A DNA stretch of 19,449 nt from Cerioporus squamosus. Its lineage: Eukaryota > Basidiomycota > Agaricomycetes > Polyporales > Polyporaceae. Shown here in pieces: positions 8,426 to 18,399 of this stretch. The stretch covers positions 1-19,449 of the forward strand of contig JABYQS010000521.1 of assembly GCA_022592435.1 (NCBI GenBank), in the 5' to 3' direction. Made by a program: the position numbers and the translations under genes. How positions within the stretch are numbered: position 1 is the stretch's first letter; each line of letters begins with the position of its first letter. The notes under the pieces are model-generated. The model worked only from the letters and a program-made list of their open reading frames with translations. It was not told where the DNA came from and made no database searches.

Positions 8426-10737
8426 TCAGCTGTTCACGAGAACCTCGGGTGCAATGCGCTCCTCGACCTGGTGCAGCTTCGAATTCCAGCCAGCAAGCCT
8501 CTGCGCGAGCTGGCCGATCTGCTCTCGTGAGAGCACCCGCGGCTGCACCCAAGAAATTTGCGCCTTCTGGTCCACTTGGTCGAGCGACCCCTTGATCAGC
8601 TTGAGGCTGCAGAAGACAATGACCATTGAGCGACCGAAACCAGCAGACGAGCGCTCGAACGTGCATACCTCAACGCTTTCATGACCAGGTGCTCTACCTC
8701 GTCGAGCGGCAGGCGTGTCTCCTCGGCAATCGTCTGGAACGACATGGTTCTGTCATACGCGCCTCGCTTGAACACCGACTCGATGAGCGCCATGAGACAG
8801 ATCTTCTGTCGCAGGAACGGGTAGTTCTCTTGCAGGATCGGCTGCACATTCGACCCAATGCGAGGACGTGGATAAGCATCAACACAAATACGAGGGAGTG
8901 GCGCTCGAGCACGGTAGGACGATGACGCTAACGCACCTCTTTGGGAAACAGAGGGGCGAGTGCCTCGAACTTGCCGATATTGCCCTCATTGAACGTGAAC
9001 AGCAGCTTCTTGATCCACTCGTGTGGGGTGCTATCGAGCGCGTCGAGGATGGGGTGCATGAGCTGTGGTCGGGCACATCGTGGGGTGGTATTAAGTACAC
9101 GCGTCTGAATGCGGCAGGAGGGATCGGCGACATACCAGTTCACCGAAGTTGTAGATCGTGTCGCCAAGGAAGGCGGCGATTCCGAGGTCGTGTGCACGGA
9201 GCACACGCTCCTCTTGTGTGAGATCTTTTGCAGGGTCGATGCACGCAAGGTACAGAAGCGAGTTCTTGTAGTACGGCGCATACTCCGCTTTTGACTGCAG
9301 ACACGGTCCAGAAGCGTGTGAGTGACTGGTGGAAGAGGCGCATCGTGCACGGGGCTCAATCTCTGACCTTGTAATAGTCCGCAGCGACGCCATAGTAAGC
9401 CGCGTTCACGGACGGCTCAACTCCAGATAGCTCATCGAGGACTTTCCACGCAGCGTCGATGTCGTTCTTTGTACCCTCGTGGTCACCATACAGGAGCTTC
9501 GCGTGAGCAAGTGTCGCTAGGAGAAGAACGTGTGCTTCAGGTGACTTCTCGGTGTTGACGCGTTCGAGCAGGTCTTTGAGAAATTGGAGGTGTGTTGCGG
9601 GATCTGCAGTGCAAGTGTTAGAACTCGCTCAGGCGGGCGGAAGAGAAGATGTTCATAACGAGTCTTTTGCATTGCAGGGTCGGGCGGCAGGACAGGCATC
9701 CCAGGCCGGGCCTTACTCGATCATGTACACGACTCACAACTTCTCCCTCCACGCATGCGTGCATGTAGAGCTGCCTGAAGTCAGAGTAACTTCACATTCC
9801 AGCCTCGTCGTCCCACCCGAGGGGCTCAGGGACGCTTGCGACATACGTTCGCGCCCAAATCCCCGTCAAACAGGATATGACAGAGAGTCAGAAGCCGGGG
9901 ATCGCTCTCCATGGAAAGCTCCAGCGGAGAGTCCACGCCACTGCTCCGTGACCGACCAGCGACCATGGTGGCACATCCGGGTCACTCCGTTTAACGTCCT
10001 GCCAGTGGCCCGTGGCACCTCCCGCCGCGACGCCGCCGCCCTTCGCCCGCGATCGCCACCGACGGCGGCTTCGGAGTTACTGACCACAAAGTACGTAGGT
10101 GGCCGGAGCGTTGCGTCGTGTCGATGCATAAGCTCCTCATTCCCCGCCCGCTTCTCCGGGTCGCCGAAATTGCCACAATCCGATGTTCTCGGGGTCGAAG
10201 CGGTTGAGCTCGGGGAGGCTCACGTACGTGGGTCGCGATAGCGCGGAGGCAGACAATGTATTTAAGGGCGGGACCCTGTCTGCGAGCCTCGCCGGCTCAT
10301 GATAGCACGTTGCACACACCAACGTAGCGAAGTGGGGGAGAATAGGACTTGGGACAAGGAACGGGAATACTCACTATCGATCTCCTTCGACACCTTCACG
10401 CCCATCTCCACCAATCTCAACTGATTCAACTTTGACTCGAAGTCCCGAACGAACTTGTTGAATACATCGACGCGGTACGGTCTTGATAGGGGGTGGTCGA
10501 AGAACTCGAAGAGTCTGTTCGTCAATTGGTGCCATAGTCTAGATGCAAGCGTCGTCAATACACTCGCCTAAGTCAGCATAAGAAGTAATCTGTCACGTAC
10601 TTACGACCGTAGAGCGTCCGAAAAGACTCGAAGAGTGGATGGAGCTCTTGTGGTGTTTCCGAGACGGCCAAAGTGAGAAACTCGTCAATGTCGAGCTTCG
10701 GTGCCTTCGCGTTGTCGACAGCCATGGGTGCAGCCAT
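8426..10737 (-). CDS. RPN9: 26S proteasome regulatory subunit Rpn9 (PSMD13)
   Basis: Rpn9 is a PCI-domain subunit of the lid of the 19S regulatory particle and helps place the lid for degradation of ubiquitinated proteins. Model: exons 10737-10601, 10538-10375, 9603-9368, 9294-9136, 9062-8937, 8841-8669 and 8606-8426, 391 codons plus stop, all junctions in frame. This is close to the family's usual length of about 380-400. Recognisable blocks in order: GRKLWHQLTNRLFEFF near the start, LATLAHAKLLYGDHEGTKND, NAAYYGVAADYYK, YAPYYKNSLLYLACID, FLGDTIYNFGELLMHPILDA, LRQKICLMALIESVFKR, and the PCI-domain winged-helix end DEVEHLVMKALSLKLIKGS followed by WVQPRVLSREQI. A second ATG lies at 10725. The second intron (10374-9604, 771 nt) is about ten times longer than the others (62-95 nt). 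Intron 3 uses a GTCAGA donor. Confidence 0.95.
9604..10374 (-). other. Unusually long (771 nt) intron of RPN9
   Basis: The exons on both sides join cleanly into KEID-N-PATHLQFL, as expected for Rpn9, with codon AAT split A|AT, so the whole 771 nt must be removed. Inside, on the same strand, there are protein-like frames near 10240-10090: one reads PELNRFDPENIGLWQF, and a frame shifted by one continues GDPEKRAGNEELMHRHD. I recognise neither. On the opposite strand one frame stays open across most of the intron but has no recognisable features. A 10-bp palindrome CACGTACGTG lies at 10221-10230. No terminal repeats marking a mobile element were found by eye. Confidence 0.7.
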
Positions 10738-10752
10738 TGTGCAGCAATGGGA

Positions 10753-10797
10753 GCAAAGAAAATCACAAGTTCAGCAGCAAAGAAGACGACAAGTTCA
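10753..10797. repeat. Two imperfect 24-bp tandem units just upstream of RPN9
   Basis: A 21-base unit (GCAAAGAAAATCACAAGTTC followed by A) recurs 24 bp downstream with three changes (18 of 21 identical). It lies 16 bp upstream of the RPN9 start codon and therefore probably in its 5' leader or core promoter. Confidence 0.6.
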
Positions 10798-11559
10798 ATC
10801 GTAGTGCAATGGCAAGTTCGGCGGAGACGGTGGACGACGAGAGGCGCGCAAGGCTTGCGCGTCGAGCGCGTGACGCGCAAGGGACGCGTAGGCGTTATTT
10901 GCATCTGTTTGCCAAGAGCCTTGGATCCTAACAGCACCAAACAACCTCACTTGATATAGTGGGACCGTTCCGTTGCTCGCAGGACATCTCTCTACCCCAT
11001 CCCTTCTTCCAACAGAGCACTGCGTTCACGTTCTTCGTGTCTTCCTGCGCCAGGAATCTAGAGCTTATTTGTAGGATCCCTCGCGTGGCCGGGGTTCGAC
11101 GTGTCAACATCAATATCCCTCATCGTCTATACGGAACTTAGCAGACGGCCCATCTCTGTCTGGGGACGAGACTGTCACCAGATGCTTCGAGGCATGGAGA
11201 TGCCTTGTCTCTATCCCTTCACTTCTGCCAGTCTTTGAAGGAGGGTCGCGCCTATGACGGCTGGATATGAGACTGTTTTCCGGTGTCTAGACCTTAAGGT
11301 CACGCTAGGCTACTATACTAAGGTCATCGTTGATACTTATTGGTCTCGTCACCATAGCACGGCGACTCCCCACAACAGCCCATTGTTCGTTCTGCTGCAT
11401 GGTCAACCCGCCGCAGGAGCAAACAATCTCAACGAGCCGTGCAAGTACCGGGTGAAAGGTAGTCGCATTCTCTCCAGTCAGTCTCGTGAGTGTATCATGC
11501 AGCCTATAACATTCGCCTCTGACGGATACTTTGAGAACTTAACTTAGCAGACAGAACTC

Positions 11560-11582
11560 CCGGCGTTCTTTCGGGACGCCGG
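11560..11582. repeat. Short GC-rich inverted repeat (possible hairpin)
   Basis: CCGGCGT at 11560-11566 is the exact reverse complement of ACGCCGG at 11576-11582, with a nine-base loop. It lies 8 bp after a 12-nt sequence (AACTTAGCAGAC, 11541-11552) that also occurs exactly at 11135-11146. Nothing shows what it does. Confidence 0.45.
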
Positions 11583-12682
11583 TTTAAGGTTGGGTCTAGA
11601 TCTCACCCGAACAGGAAGACTTCACAGGTACATGCGCATCCCGCTCCAAAGTTCAAACCAGCCAACACGTAAAGCAGAGTTCGCACCGCCCAAGTGCTCC
11701 CACACATTAAGACCGACGAGGCATCAGAGCGTAGGCACTTGCCCTTTTCCGTATGCAAGCAGCACGTCCGCCCTTCGAATAGTATCCGACAGGGCCAGGT
11801 CCAGTGTCGGCTGCACGTCAGTCACCGCGGATATGTAATCAAGTTTGGGATTGAGAGCAAGATGCCAAGCCGTCCTAGGTGTGTTTCATCGATCCTACCG
11901 TCCTTGACTGACTTGAAGGTTGAAAGGTGTACGGAATATGCAGTGTGCAGGTACCCACGCGAGGTCCCGTGTCTAGCTCTATCATTGCCGAAGTAGAGCG
12001 TTCGAATGATCAAGCCAGGTCACGCCCTCCAAGTTTTCTGTCCTTCTCCGGCATTAGTCCCGAACGCGGACCTCACGGCCAGGCTTGTGTAGCCTCTTCT
12101 CCCAAGTCGTAAGCCAGTCCGATAACCTTCCTGAGTGCAATCTTCATGCGTGGCCTTCGCAGATTGTCCGAATCTCACACTGTGTTCCGACCTCGTTCCT
12201 CGCGATCCAGATTCGCGTCCGCGATTCAGGCATCGGTCGGCACACTTTCCACTGATGCTGTGCTTGAGCATGGCAGGGAACCCGACTGTCACGGAGGTAT
12301 GGTTAGCGCCGCTCCCGTTTTCGTCCCGGCGCAACTCTTTGCTGGCAGGCGAGGTGGAGGCTCAGTACGTTTCAACCCATGCTCCTCCGACCTGCGCCCG
12401 GGGCGCGATGCGTGGCGCTCCCACAGCCCAGGTGGAACGCCGCTGCTGATATTGATATAGCCGTTCTAGCCGTAGGCCGAATAAGCAATCTTGCGTTTTC
12501 CACGAGCAGCGGACCACGGACGTCCCTCCGTGCGTAGCTATCAACCGTCATGTACGGACACGGAATGTTCTTAAATGCGGACTCGTCTCGGTTGAAGGCC
12601 CTCCAGACTTCAGCGACGAGCAAGACTCGGTATCTCTCTTCAACGTTTCTTCTACCCCACCTCCACCCTCCTTACGACCGTC

Positions 12683-14389
12683 ATGTCTTTGATGTCCCTA
12701 AAGGCCGCTCTGAAGAGAGCACCGACCTACGGCTCGATACGTCGGAAGGACGACCCCACTGCAGACGAAGGCGGCGCGGAGGCATACGACATCCCCGCTG
12801 ACGGTGGGCCCGCAGCCTGGCTCACGGTCTTCGGTGCATTCCTCGCGTTGTTCTGTTCATTCGGACAGATGAATGCTTTCGGGACCTTCCAGTCGTGGTA
12901 CACGACCCACCAACTGCGGGACCTCCACCCCTCGACAATAGCATGGATCGGATCGATTCAACTATGGGTGTTCTTTTTCTCCGTGAGTGCCGTTGTCCGA
13001 TCGGCCTCGCGCAAGCTTGTTTGCTCACGCCTGGTCTTCTGCAGGGCGGTTTCGTCGGTCGCGTGTTCGACGTCTACGGGCCGCGGGTGATCATGGCGCT
13101 CGGGACCGTCATATACGTTGTCAGCATCGCGTTGACGAGCATGGCTCGCGGGTACCACGAGTACATCATAGCACAGGGCGTGCTGTCTGGGCTCGGTGTG
13201 GGGATGCTGTGAGTGCTTAGCGCCTCTATTCCGGGCTTGTGGTTACACTCGGCTATCGAAGATGCTGATCCTACCACCCGTCAGATTTTACCCGCCATTA
13301 GCGTCCATCTCGACTCACTTCAGCAAATACCGGGCAACAGCGCTGGGAATCGCGATGGTCGGGTCGGGAATAGGTTGGTTGCATACATACCGATCGCACC
13401 ACCGGCATCTCGCTGATTATCTTTGTTTGCCAGGTGGAACGGTCTATCCTATCCTCCTGCAGTATCTGTTCACCAGGGTCGGGTTCGTTTGCGGAGTTCG
13501 TGTCTCAGCACTCATCTGCCTGGTTCTTTGCGTCACGGCAACGGCTATGGTATCAAGGCAGGCGACATCTTCTCCAGACCACACCCATTCCAAGGAGGAC
13601 AGGGACGGAGCATGGCACGGCCTGCGCGCCCTCCAGGACCCACCCTTCGCGCTTCTGGTGGTCGGAAGCTGCTTCATGGCCCTCGGTGCGTTTTTACTCC
13701 ATGATCCTCACCGCCCCCTACCCTCCGCTCCGATCCGATGCTGACATATTACCGCCCGTCTTTTCTACGCACGCTCCCGTCCACCGCAGGCCTCTTCACT
13801 CCGTTCACGTACATCGTCTCATACGCCTCCGACCAGGGCATCTCGCCCGACACCGCCTTCTACGTCCTCGCCGTGCTCAACGCCGGGAGCGTGCTCGGGC
13901 GGATCGCACCCGCGCACTTCGCCGACGCGTTCGGACGTTTCGCGCTGCTCGTCCCTTGCGCAGCCCTCGCGGGCCTGTCCACGCTCCTGCTGTGGCCCGC
14001 CGCACACTCATTCGTCCCGCTCGCCGCGTACGCTGCGCTCTACGGCCTCTTCTCGGGCGCGTTCAACGCGCTCATCGTGCCCTGCATCGCACAGATCTCG
14101 GACATCAGGGAGATCGGGATGCGGATCGGCCTTCTGTACAGTATCATCTCGTTTCCGTGAGTCATTCGCCGGTCCATTCTCTTTCGAGGTGTCAAGTTTA
14201 CTCATCAGTTCCTCGTGCCCGTCTTCCAGGTCCCTCGTTGGGAATCCGGCGGCAGGCGCCCTTCTGAGGCTCACGCACGGCTCGTACTCGGGACTCATCG
14301 TCCTGAGCGGGACGAGTGTGATCGTCGGGTCCCTCTTCATGCTCATGGCCAAGCTCCGCATAGACTCGAACGCTTTCGCGCGCGTATAG
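12683..14389 (+). CDS. MFS permease, monocarboxylate-transporter-like
   Basis: This is a plasma-membrane or organelle secondary carrier of the fungal MCT-like MFS group; the substrate cannot be deduced. Model: exons 12683-12982, 13045-13208, 13285-13373, 13434-13685, 13790-14156 and 14230-14389, 443 codons plus stop, all junctions in frame, which fits a 12-helix MFS protein. A cytosolic N-terminus of about 45 residues (Lys/Arg, then acidic) precedes helix 1, AWLTVFGAFLALFCSFGQMN followed by AFGTFQSWY, a run typical of this group. Later landmarks: GGFVGRVFDVYGPRVIM (loop 2-3 motif), STHFSKYRATALGIAMVGSG, a hydrophilic central loop (SSPDHTHSKEDRDG), VLNAGSVLGRIAPAHFADAF (the second-half counterpart of the loop 2-3 motif), and GNPAAGALL near the end. 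A second ATG lies at 12692. No riboswitch, partner gene or cluster enzyme is next to it. Confidence 0.93.
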
Positions 14390-14458
14390 CACTGAGCAAG
14401 CACATGTGACATGTTGGATATTATTTGTGCTAGCCTCGGTCGACCACAGCCTAGCCGG

Positions 14459-14474
14459 GGAGTCCAGGGACTCC
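14459..14474. repeat. 16-nt perfect palindrome downstream of the MFS gene
   Basis: GGAGTCC and GGACTCC are exact inverted arms around AG, 70 bp after the permease stop codon. It is one of three perfect palindromes in this 3' flank, with CACATGTG at 14401-14408 and the 19-mer at 14511-14529. Confidence 0.6.
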
Positions 14475-14510
14475 GGCCACGCATTGTAAGATATTGTATG
14501 TACATATCCC

Positions 14511-14529
14511 ATCCGTGTCCGACACGGAT
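14511..14529. repeat. 19-nt perfect palindrome (ATCCGTGTC-C-GACACGGAT)
   Basis: Nine-base arms are exact reverse complements around a single C. It lies 122 bp behind the permease stop and between two convergent genes. The one-base centre argues against a simple RNA hairpin with full pairing and would suit a dimeric protein site, but a smaller-stem hairpin with a wider loop is possible. The rest of 14390-14870 shows nothing else I can support and should contain both 3' UTRs. Confidence 0.7.
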
Positions 14530-14870
14530 CCCTCTCTCTGGTAGCAGGGTTTTAGGCAGTATCTTTTAGTTGTATCATATCCATCAGGAGCACTCAGTGG
14601 GTGCGTAGCCGAACGCAATACAACTCCGCCGTGCCGTGCATACGCACAGCATAGTACTTATACGTGTCATCTCTCGCGCAGAACAGAGGTGGGACCTGCT
14701 CCCCCAGCCAGCCTCTCCTACATCTAAGGCCGTCCTGTGTAAGTTGTCTTCCAGCCGAAGCAGCATTGCATGGCAAAGATCAGTAACAAACTTCACTGTA
14801 AGTACAAAGATGCAGCAAGCGAGAATATCTAGCACGCGCAACCAACCACGATCCCGTCTTCCTGGTTTTT

Positions 14871-16132
14871 TTACCGGGCAGTTGTCATATCGCGCATCCA
14901 CCGCAATACGGCCGGAGTGAGGTTCCTCGACTCCAAGCGCACTCTTCCTTCTCCAGGAATGTCCATCTCGATAGCACGCGCCGGTCCCTCGTAATTCTCA
15001 TCAGGTGTAGGTGGGGGTAGAGGAATCGTGTTATCGTCAGCGTTGAGCCTAGGAGCACCGTCGACAGGGATTTCCGGAGGACGCTCAATGAGCTCGTCGT
15101 CAGGTTTGCAGTATGCCTTATGGGCCTTCCAGTCCTAGAACAAAGTCCGTCAACCCAGCTGGTCTGCACCGAGCGAAGAGGGTGCCCTCGTACCTTCTTC
15201 TGGCACTCCTTGCAGCAATAGTGCGGCTTCCGCGCCATCGGGCACCTCCCGCCACACTTCATCAACGCCTTCTTCTCGTTTCCAGCGATTCCGCAGCCAG
15301 GTGCAGCGCAGATGTACGCATTCGGCGCCTTTGCGACCTTTGCGGCCTTCTTGCGCTGCTCCGCCTCGTACTCCTTCGTGCGCGCCTCCTCTGCCTTCCA
15401 AAGGTACGTCAGGCCTCCGTACCGCGCACTGCGCTTGAGGTCGACCCCATCGCGTTTCCCAACGCCCATGATCCATGACGCCGTGTACAGGACAATGGGG
15501 CTGACGAGTCCTTCCTGTACAGCGGCGTCCGCGTACACCGCCGCGACATACAGCAAGTCGCTCGCGAGTTTCGGGTTCGGAGTGCGCGTGGGGAGGGGAT
15601 GGTCGAGGGGTAGTGTCGAGTCGGGTTCGACAGCCTCACCTTGATACGCGGAGCGGTGTAGCTCGAAGTACGCGTAGGTGAGACAGGAGTAGGCGCGTGC
15701 GAGGAGCGAGGGCGAGGCGCGGGACGAAGACACGGGCATGTCGCTTTCCACGTCCGTGATCATTTCCCACAAGTGGATGGCGCGGTGAATGTTCACCTGT
15801 TTGACCGAGCAGCCAGAATAGTACCTGTGGAGCATAAGTAAGTGTACGTCCTCGGCGCACGAAGTGAGAGATCATGATCCAGTTTGTGGACGACTCTTAC
15901 CGGAGGCCGATATCGAGCACTTTCTCGCCATCACCTTCGTCCATCCCTGGCAAAAGGCTCACAAAAGAGTTGCGCGAGAGATGGTTCGAGCACTCAATGA
16001 AGTGTGCTTGCATATCGGGGTATGTCGGTAATCGTAGAGCGATGAGTGGCGGAACCGGACGAGCACGTCCTCGTTCTCGTAGAACGGCATGTCCTCGGGC
16101 ATCTGGAGGGTAAACTGTGTTAGAGTCCTCAT
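14871..16132 (-). CDS. MYND-type zinc-finger protein (apparent frameshift in exon 1)
   Basis: MYND fingers bind two zinc ions and usually mediate protein-protein contacts; the role of this protein is unknown. Model: exons 16132-15901, 15824-15194 and 15134-14871. The finger spans the last intron: CAAPGC, MKCGGRC, YCCKEC, then after the splice DWKAHKAYC, giving the expected Cys pairs and final H-x3-C. A Lys/Glu-rich helix (RTKEYEAEQRKKAAKVAKA) precedes it; before that lies a helical region with TPR-like character (SLLARAYSCLTYAYFEL). The tail ends LTPAVLRWMRDMTTAR. Starts at 16132 and 16102 (MPEDMPFYENEDV) are both possible. Exon 1 does not read through: VRFRHSSLYDYR is in one frame and YPDMQAHFIECSNHL in another, a shift that one added base near 16020-16030 would explain. 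Exon length (232 nt) is also one base short of the phase required by exon 2. Confidence 0.8.
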
Positions 16133-16934
16133 GCTGGATGTGCCAACGATGGGTGTGTGTCGAGTGCGAGTGACGTCCAATAGAGGAGGTCAAAGTGTTC
16201 AAATTCTAAGTTTTAGCTGGTCGGAAACGACGCGGCGGCGCCGGCGGCGCGTGGTGTCCTTCCTGCCAGCCTGTGGCCGCATAGGCCACGCTTCGCACAG
16301 TCTAAGTAGGTGCTTGCCGTTACACATCGCGCGTTGTAAACTATGTAAGACTGCAAACCTCATCGATACCCGTGAAAGTCCTGGACCAGGAAAGACAGAG
16401 ATAAGTACCAGGGCCGAGGCAGGAGTACCGATGGGCGCTACACAGCTGAGGTCGCCCGATGTGATCTTGCTGTCTCGGTGGCTGGCTGTGGCTGGACGGC
16501 GGACACACTGCCGCAGCGAACTTGAACCTAGACTTGAACTCATTCGCACTCTCATGGATCGCATTGCTCAACCACACCAACCCATCTCAGGCTCGGCTTT
16601 TGATTGGCAGATACTCGTGGAGTACTGCACACATACCGTCGCAACGGTGCACGATAAGTTCTCTATCGGAGAGGCGGGACAGGAGCGAGGGAGCCTGAGG
16701 CTCATTCCAAGCGCGTGCCTGCCTTTCATCTACGCTGCCTGTTCACTGACCATGATTCCGTTTGCACCTCTTGGCTGCAGGCAACTCGGCCTGTCGAGGA
16801 CGCTTCGATGTGGTTGTACCCGGATGTCGCGCCTCGCGCAACTCTTGGTCGACAAATTGCTCTCAGCCATAACACAGACCTGCAGTAGTCTTTGTGAGTC
16901 TTTCTCTATGGAGAAGCTGAACCTCGGTTGCTGA
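16089..16934 (+). other. Unexplained 281-codon ORF in the MYND-STE3 spacer
   Basis: A single ATG-led plus-strand frame (ATG at 16089, stop after KLNLGC at 16932-16934) runs 281 codons without a stop. Only its first 44 bases overlap the opposite-strand MYND gene, so it is not an antisense shadow of a long coding exon. The translation has no recognised domain or repeat and no clear membrane segment; it is Arg- and Cys-rich (for example TTRRRRRRVVS, CKLCKTANL). The composition looks more like translated non-coding DNA than a typical protein. It is listed because of its length only. Confidence 0.2.
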
Positions 16935-18399
16935 AGCAGTGCTCTAGATCGCATATACGTGGTTAATCAGGCCAGAGACATTTCCAGCGTCGGCGGCAGC
17001 GCATGCGAAAGCATGACAGCTCTGACACTCCGATTAGTATCCCTCACGATGTCAGCTGGCATCATGGCCATCCATGGGTCTCGATTCTTTATGGCAGGGC
17101 GACTGAGTGCACGGTGAGCATTCGCACTTTGGACGTAGAGGTATTCATGGGCTGCTTCCGCCGCCACAAGTCACCCAGCGCGTGAGCCCACTGCATGCCG
17201 AAGCAACTGCAACTCGCAAGTTCACTCAGGTTCCCCAAATGCTCGAGCTTGCGCAATGCGGGCACTTGTCAGGAGTTGAAGAGAAATAGCTCCAGAAGGC
17301 TGCAGACCTGCGCAGTAGTTGTCGTCGAGGAGCGGTCCGGAATTGTGGGTACGCCATCCAGATCTGATAGCCCGATGGCAAGACAATAGCTGACGCGCGC
17401 TAGTGCCACTCGCATGCAAGACAATAGAGGCGGCAAGCCTACATATACCTTGCACCCACTCAAATGCCTCCCCGACGTCCTTGCATCGTGAACACCACTA
17501 TACCTACACTCCTCCCGAGGGATCCTTCCGTTACCTCCAGCGACGGGATTTGCACCATCTGGAACTGGTCCGCATAGCGCTCGCTGCCCACCTCGGCATA
17601 TCCTCCTCCTCCTCGAACGGCGAACGACGACTCTGGTACTGCTGCTTTCTTCTCGATCCGACAACCTGCTTGTTTCCTCCGTCGCAGACAACATGGCGTT
17701 ACTCGGAATGTATTGCGGCAGGGCGGTCCTGCACCGGCGCTCGAGTACTTGGCGACATTGTCTATCGCACACTTCGACTGCCATATCCACCTCGTCTTGT
17801 ACTTTGGCAGCATCTCTTACAGCGTCTGGCCATATCGTGACGGCGGCCCGCAGCGTATTGCGCGAAATCAGGAAGTCGTTCATAGGCGAATGTCAAAGGG
17901 ATTCCCAGTTAGGTGAGAGGTTCAGCCTTCCTTCTCTGGCCACTCCTTTGATCCTGCTTCAGTATAGGCATGGGAACATGTCGCCTGTGATTCTCAGCCT
18001 TCTGCTCAGAACTCAAAACTTCCCCCGGTGACCAGCCCGCCACATGTCGAGATCACCGAGGTCTGCCCAAATCTGGAGCGAGTACAAGGTAGCGTCCGCA
18101 TTAGGAAAGTCAAAGTGAGTACCGAATGAAGCGTCTCGCTGCGTCTGCGATTGCCGCGACCGTAGCCGAATACAAGGTTGCGCCCGAATCGGTGCGCTAG
18201 CTTGCGACGGTGGGGATGGATTAAAGTAGGACGTTGGCGGACGGGTTGCACCAGCAGTCGCTCCTCCGCTGCACATCGCGAGCTTTCCCTCAGGCTTCCC
18301 CGCTCACCGCGCAGCCTCCCGACGCACCAGCCGCCTCCGCCTACTGCTTCTGTACCGCTGTACACTCAGTAGCGTCGAATAATACTGGTCTTCTCCGAA
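16133..18399. other. 2.3 kb divergent spacer between MYND and STE3 genes
   Basis: This region should carry both promoters. Scanning by eye for short frames ending in C-aliphatic-aliphatic-X, as pheromone precursors do, gave no acceptable ATG-led candidate on either strand. A TATA-like ACATATACC occurs near 17440. Other ATG-led frames are 17269-17883 (-, 204 codons, no recognised domain) and 18013-18276 (-, 87 codons, with a protein-like end DATLYSLQIWADLGDLDMWR). None can be supported as a gene. Confidence 0.45.
18079..18189. repeat. Imperfect direct repeat, 88-bp period
   Basis: The 23 bases at 18079-18101 and 18167-18189 agree at 19 positions and share TACAAGGT. They lie 200-320 bp upstream of the STE3 start, one copy in each half of this stretch. 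They may be the remnant of a local duplication or chance similarity. Confidence 0.35.

Larger units (their letters stand above)
10738..12682. other. Long divergent spacer without a recognisable gene
   Basis: This stretch separates the starts of RPN9 (-) and the MFS permease (+), so both promoters should be here. The last 60 bp before the permease ATG are CT-rich, as is common upstream of fungal start codons. An ATG-led plus-strand frame at 10809 gives about 40 Arg-rich codons (MASSAETVDDERRARLARR) and then stops; it has no support as a gene. Frames at about 11254-11547 (+), 11822-12013 (-) and 12020-12334 (-) are open but unrecognised. No tRNA-like cloverleaf was spotted by eye. Confidence 0.4.

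Noticed and set aside
9552..10241. 229-codon plus-strand frame across RPN9 exon 3 and its long intron.
   Set aside because: It runs antisense through a certain RPN9 exon, has no recognisable domain, and no splice or start context supports it.
10809..10931. Short divergent ATG-led frame (MASSAETVDDERR...) near the RPN9 start.
   Set aside because: It ends after about 40 codons, no clear donor site extends it, and the Arg-rich content is low complexity.
11080..11110. GGTTCGAC resembling the T-loop of a tRNA.
   Set aside because: The flanking bases cannot form the T stem and no matching acceptor, D or anticodon arms were found.
13434..14267. Long plus-strand frame overlapping the permease exons.
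   Set aside because: It is a shifted-frame shadow: the correct exons with clean splice sites and MFS motifs use another frame, and the shadow is an Arg/His/Pro-rich product of GC-rich codons.
16341..16580. Minus-strand frame ending in CSLT followed by a stop, resembling a CaaX pheromone precursor.
   Set aside because: It has no ATG start in the open stretch (the first base triplet is TTG), the two positions after Cys are not both aliphatic, and the body lacks the look of a fungal pheromone precursor.
17269..17883. 204-codon minus-strand frame in the spacer before the receptor gene.
   Set aside because: It starts with an ATG but shows no family features; Arg-rich blocks and lack of any domain make a chance ORF more likely.
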